Part shown: positions 61,471 through 64,000 of the stretch, in pieces | Position numbering within the stretch: position 1 is the first letter of the stretch | Layout: the number at the start of each line of letters is the position of its first letter | Origin: Pseudomonas sp. CROZ-RG-20F-R04-15 | Lineage (GTDB): Bacteria; Pseudomonadota; Gammaproteobacteria; Pseudomonadales; Pseudomonadaceae | Direction: 5' to 3' | Length of the DNA stretch: 64,000 nt | Assembly: GCF_022662375.1 (NCBI RefSeq) | Contig: NZ_JAKNQL010000007.1 | Coordinates: forward strand, 62,001 to 126,000 | Made by a program: the position numbers and the translations under genes | The notes under the pieces: model-generated | Database searches by the model: none | Seen by the model: only the letters and a program-made list of their open reading frames with translations | Told to the model about the DNA's origin: nothing

Positions 61471-62520
61471 TTAGCCAGCCAACGTCGCGTTGTCGATCAC
61501 GAAGCGATATTTCACGTCACCCTTGAGCATGCGCTCGTAGGACTCGTTGATCTGGTCGGCGCGGATCAGTTCGATGTCGGAAACGATGCCGTGCTCGGCG
61601 CAGAAATCCAGCATCTCCTGAGTTTCGGCAATGCCGCCGATCATCGAACCGGCAATCGTGCGGCGCTTCATGATCAGGTTGAACACGTTCGGCGAAGGAT
61701 GCGAGGTGGCCGGCGCGCCAACCAGCGTCAATGCACCATCGCGCTTGAGCAGCACGAGGAAAGCATCGAGATCGTGCGGCGCCGCGACGGTGTTGAGGAT
61801 CAGGTCGAAACTCTTGGCGTGCGCGGCCATTTCTTCGGCATTGCGCGACACCACAACCTCATCGGCGCCCAGCGCCTTGGCCGCTTCACGTTTGGATTCA
61901 GAGGTGGTGAACGCAACAACGTGCGCGCCCAGAGCATGGGCCAGTTTGATGCCCATGTGACCGAGACCACCGATGCCGACCACGCCGACTTTCTTGCCCG
62001 GCCCGGCGTTCCACTGACGCAGTGGCGAGTAGGTGGTGATGCCGGCACACAGCAGCGGTGCGACGGCGGCCAGTTGCGCTTCGGGATGACGGATGCGCAG
62101 CACGTAGCGTTCATGCACGACGATGTTTTGCGAATAGCCGCCCAGCGTCCAGCCTGGTGCATCCGGGGTCGGGAAGTTGTAGGTGCCGATCATGCCATCG
62201 CAGTAGTTTTCCAGACCGCTTTCGCAGTCATCGCAATGTTTGCAGCTGTCGACGATGCAGCCGACGCCGACCAGATCACCGATCTTGTAGTCCGACACAT
62301 GGGCGCCGACGGCGGAAACGCGGCCGACGATCTCGTGCCCCGGTACGCACGGAAATTGCGTGCCGGCCCATTCCGCGCGCACCTGGTGCAGGTCGGAATG
62401 GCAGATGCCACAGAACGCGATATCGATCTGCACATCATGGGCGGCCGGCGCGCGGCGGTTGATCTGCATCGGCTCAAGGGGTTTGTCGCCCGCGTGGGCG
62501 CCGTAGGCTTGTACAAGCAT
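61471..62520 (-). CDS. Zinc-dependent NAD(P) alcohol dehydrogenase (YahK/CAD type)
   Basis: A 349-residue zinc alcohol/aldehyde reductase of the cinnamyl-alcohol-dehydrogenase group. Catalytic zinc ligands: Cys in FCGICHSD and His-Glu in GHEIVGRV. Structural zinc: CKHCDDCESGLENYC. Coenzyme motif: GIGGLGHMGIKLAHALG. Start ATG 62520 (MLVQAYGAHAG) with GAGGA seven bases upstream; the open frame beyond is non-coding. NADPH-dependent reduction of a broad aldehyde range is typical. Single gene, divergent from the galactose-dehydrogenase-like gene. Confidence 0.95.
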   Translation of the reverse strand: MLVQAYGAHAGDKPLEPMQINRRAPAAHDVQIDIAFCGICHSDLHQVRAEWAGTQFPCVPGHEIVGRVSAVGAHVSDYKIGDLVGVGCIVDSCKHCDDCESGLENYCDGMIGTYNFPTPDAPGWTLGGYSQNIVVHERYVLRIRHPEAQLAAVAPLLCAGITTYSPLRQWNAGPGKKVGVVGIGGLGHMGIKLAHALGAHVVAFTTSESKREAAKALGADEVVVSRNAEEMAAHAKSFDLILNTVAAPHDLDAFLVLLKRDGALTLVGAPATSHPSPNVFNLIMKRRTIAGSMIGGIAETQEMLDFCAEHGIVSDIELIRADQINESYERMLKGDVKYRFVIDNATLAG

Positions 62521-62705
62521 GGAAACATCCTCGATCGGTTTGTCGTGGTGACATTCTTGCTGTTCTGCCGCACCGCGCAGTAGTGCATTCCTGTGCGATC
62601 CTTGCCTGATCCTGTGAGCGGTTGTGACATTGCGCGGACAGACGCTCGCGGTGTTTGCAGGTAATCTGCCGCTCTGACTAAAACAAAACAAAAGCGGAGT
62701 CATTG

Positions 62706-63632
62706 ATGCAACCAATCCGTCTCGGTCTGGTGGGCTACGGCAAGATTGCCCAGGATCAACACGTTCCGGCAATCCTCGCCAATCCCGCCTTCCACTTGGT
62801 GTCGGTCGCCACCCAAGGCAAGCCCTGCGCGGGCGTTGAGAACTTCCAATCCTTGGGTGAGCTGCTGGAAAACGGCCCGCCGGTGGATGCGATTGCCTTC
62901 TGCACGCCGCCGCAAGGGCGTTTTGCGCTGGTGCAGCAAGCGTTGGCCGCCGGCAAACATGTACTGGTGGAAAAGCCGCCGTGTGCCACGTTGGGTGAGG
63001 CATTGGCCTTGGTCGATCAGGCCGCAGAGCAGGGCGTCAGCGCATTGTTTGCCTGGCATTCACGCTACGCGCCCGGTATCGAAGCCGCTCGCGACTGGCT
63101 CGCCTCGCGCACTTTGCAAAGCGTGCAGATCGACTGGAAAGAAGATGTACGCAAATGGCACCCCGGCCAAACGTGGATCTGGCAACCCGGCGGCCTCGGC
63201 GTATTTGATCCGGGGATCAATGCCTTGTCGATCGTGACTCATTTACTGGCGCTGCCGCTGTTTGTCGAATCGGCCGAACTGCGCGTACCGAGCAACTGCC
63301 AGTCACCGATTGCCGCATCGATCCAAATGTCTGACGCCCGCCGCCTGGATGTGCGCGCGGAGTTTGATTTTGACCATGGCCATGATGAGCTGTGGAGTAT
63401 CGAGGTTCGTTGCGCCGAGGGTGTTCTGCGCCTGGATAACGGTGGTGCGTTGTTGAGCATCGACGGCGTGCGCCAGGCCGTGACGGAGGAGGGCGAGTAC
63501 GCGGCGGTGTATCGGCATTTTCAGCAATTGATTGGCGATAAGGCCAGTGATCTGGATGTGCAGCCGTTGCGCTTGGTGGCGGACAGTTTCTTTGTCGGCA
63601 GTCGGGTGTTGGTCGAGGCGTTTTACGATTAG
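62706..63632 (+). CDS. gal: Gfo/Idh/MocA oxidoreductase, D-galactose 1-dehydrogenase-like
   Basis: A 308-residue sugar dehydrogenase. Start ATG 62706 (MQPIRLGLVGYGKIAQD) with GGAG seven bases upstream. The Rossmann motif is GLVGYGKIAQDQHVP, and the conserved EKPP in HVLVEKPPCATLGEA carries the catalytic Lys. Length and N-terminus resemble P. fluorescens D-galactose 1-dehydrogenase, which oxidises D-galactose to galactonolactone. The specific substrate is assigned from recalled similarity only. It ends 40 bases before a strong terminator. Confidence 0.88.
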   Translation: MQPIRLGLVGYGKIAQDQHVPAILANPAFHLVSVATQGKPCAGVENFQSLGELLENGPPVDAIAFCTPPQGRFALVQQALAAGKHVLVEKPPCATLGEALALVDQAAEQGVSALFAWHSRYAPGIEAARDWLASRTLQSVQIDWKEDVRKWHPGQTWIWQPGGLGVFDPGINALSIVTHLLALPLFVESAELRVPSNCQSPIAASIQMSDARRLDVRAEFDFDHGHDELWSIEVRCAEGVLRLDNGGALLSIDGVRQAVTEEGEYAAVYRHFQQLIGDKASDLDVQPLRLVADSFFVGSRVLVEAFYD

Positions 63633-63672
63633 AGGCAGGCTGGCCCGGCACGGTTATTTCAGTCGCCAAGCG

Positions 63673-63702
63673 AAAGCCTGCCCTTGAACGGCAGGCTTTT
63701 TT
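63673..63702 (+). terminator. Rho-independent terminator after gal
   Basis: Perfect 10-bp stem AAAGCCTGCC / GGCAGGCTTT with loop CTTGAAC, followed by T-run TTTTTT. Confidence 0.95.
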
Positions 63703-63801
63703 CGTTGGCGCACCGTTCGTCCATTGCCCGGCACTTGCGCGGTGCCGTTACCTCTCACGTTTAAGCGCGGATATCCCGCGTACAAGAACGGAGAAACAAG
63801 C

Positions 63802-63999
63802 ATGGACATCGATGAAAATGCACCGGGCAACCGGTCACAGCAAGACGTGACACGGACGACGGACAATGAGACGGGGCATGATCCGAAACGTAACCCGCCC
63901 GAGGTTCCACTGCCCGCCGATGAAGAGTCGCCGGTCGATGAAGACATGACGGATGTGGCGGCCAACAACTCGGTGTCGAGCGAGCATCCCGAGTCGTAA
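63802..63999 (+). CDS. Small acidic hypothetical protein
   Basis: A 65-residue, strongly acidic, Asp/Glu/Asn/Pro-rich protein without hydrophobic segments, probably disordered (MDIDENAPGNRS ... NNSVSSEHPES). Start ATG 63802 has GGAGA about seven bases upstream; an earlier in-frame start at 63724 overlaps the likely promoter and has no SD. Function unknown. Confidence 0.7.
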   Translation: MDIDENAPGNRSQQDVTRTTDNETGHDPKRNPPEVPLPADEESPVDEDMTDVAANNSVSSEHPES

Positions 64000-64000
64000 T

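Noticed and set aside
62521..63003. N-terminal extension of the zinc alcohol dehydrogenase
   Set aside because: The open frame runs back under the divergent gal gene with no similarity. ATG 62520 matches the family N-terminus and has GAGGA upstream.

Overview
The window looks like chromosome from a Pseudomonas of the fluorescens complex. The reasons are high-GC coding bias, a Pseudomonas-type lipopeptide synthetase with dual condensation/epimerisation domains and tandem thioesterases, fluorescens-type inverted REP pairs, and ycaC, gal and FeS-photolyase genes of Pseudomonas character. All calls were made by reading the sequence; no database search was run.

Region 1 (1-32.1 kb) is the 3' part of a cyclic lipopeptide cluster. 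The first synthetase enters the window already open (modules for Leu, Leu, Ser). It is followed with a GTGA overlap by a five-module synthetase (Leu, Ser, Leu, Ile/Val-like, acidic-like) ending in two thioesterases. Module order, adenylation codes and the positions of HHxxxxxGD-type dual C/E domains match residues 4-11 of the amphisin family, closest to arthrofactin/lokisin: D-Leu, D-Leu, D-Ser, L-Leu, D-Ser, L-Leu, L-Ile, L-Asp. The upstream modules (residues 1-3) lie outside. MacA/MacB-type exporter genes follow, then a LuxR-type regulator on the opposite strand. Between exporter and regulator sits an insertion-like block: two tandem small paralogues (DUF6124-like) with a structured leader, bracketed by two copies of a ~160-bp repeat with inverted ends.

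Region 2 (32.3-41.6 kb) holds a ycaC-type hydrolase, an exported Cys-nucleophile alpha/beta hydrolase, an MFS transporter, a Cache-GGDEF diguanylate cyclase overlapping tail-to-tail with a three-PAS hybrid histidine kinase, and an iron-sulfur (6-4)-type photolyase.

Region 3 (41.7-46.8 kb) is an electrophile-response module: nemA (Old Yellow Enzyme), a DJ-1/PfpI-type protein and nemR (TetR family). Each has a copy of the same TAGAC-N5-GTCTA-like operator in front. A TonB-dependent receptor follows.

Region 4 (46.8-55.5 kb) has a putative acid-catabolism operon (ACS-type MFS, FAH-family hydrolase, SDR) with a hydroxyacid dehydrogenase behind a terminator and a divergent AraC regulator. Next comes an SDR / alpha-beta hydrolase / MDR reductase operon with a divergent TetR regulator.

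Region 5 (55.6-64 kb) has a second ycaC gene encoding the same protein as the first, with duplicated promoter and terminator, plus an orphan third promoter copy. It also has a Fic protein with a small upstream partner, a LysR regulator, an SDR lacking the catalytic Tyr, a tautomerase followed by a decayed DsbA/FrnE-like gene, trmK, a zinc alcohol dehydrogenase, a galactose-dehydrogenase-like gene and a small acidic protein. No rRNA, tRNA, CRISPR array or intact transposase was seen.
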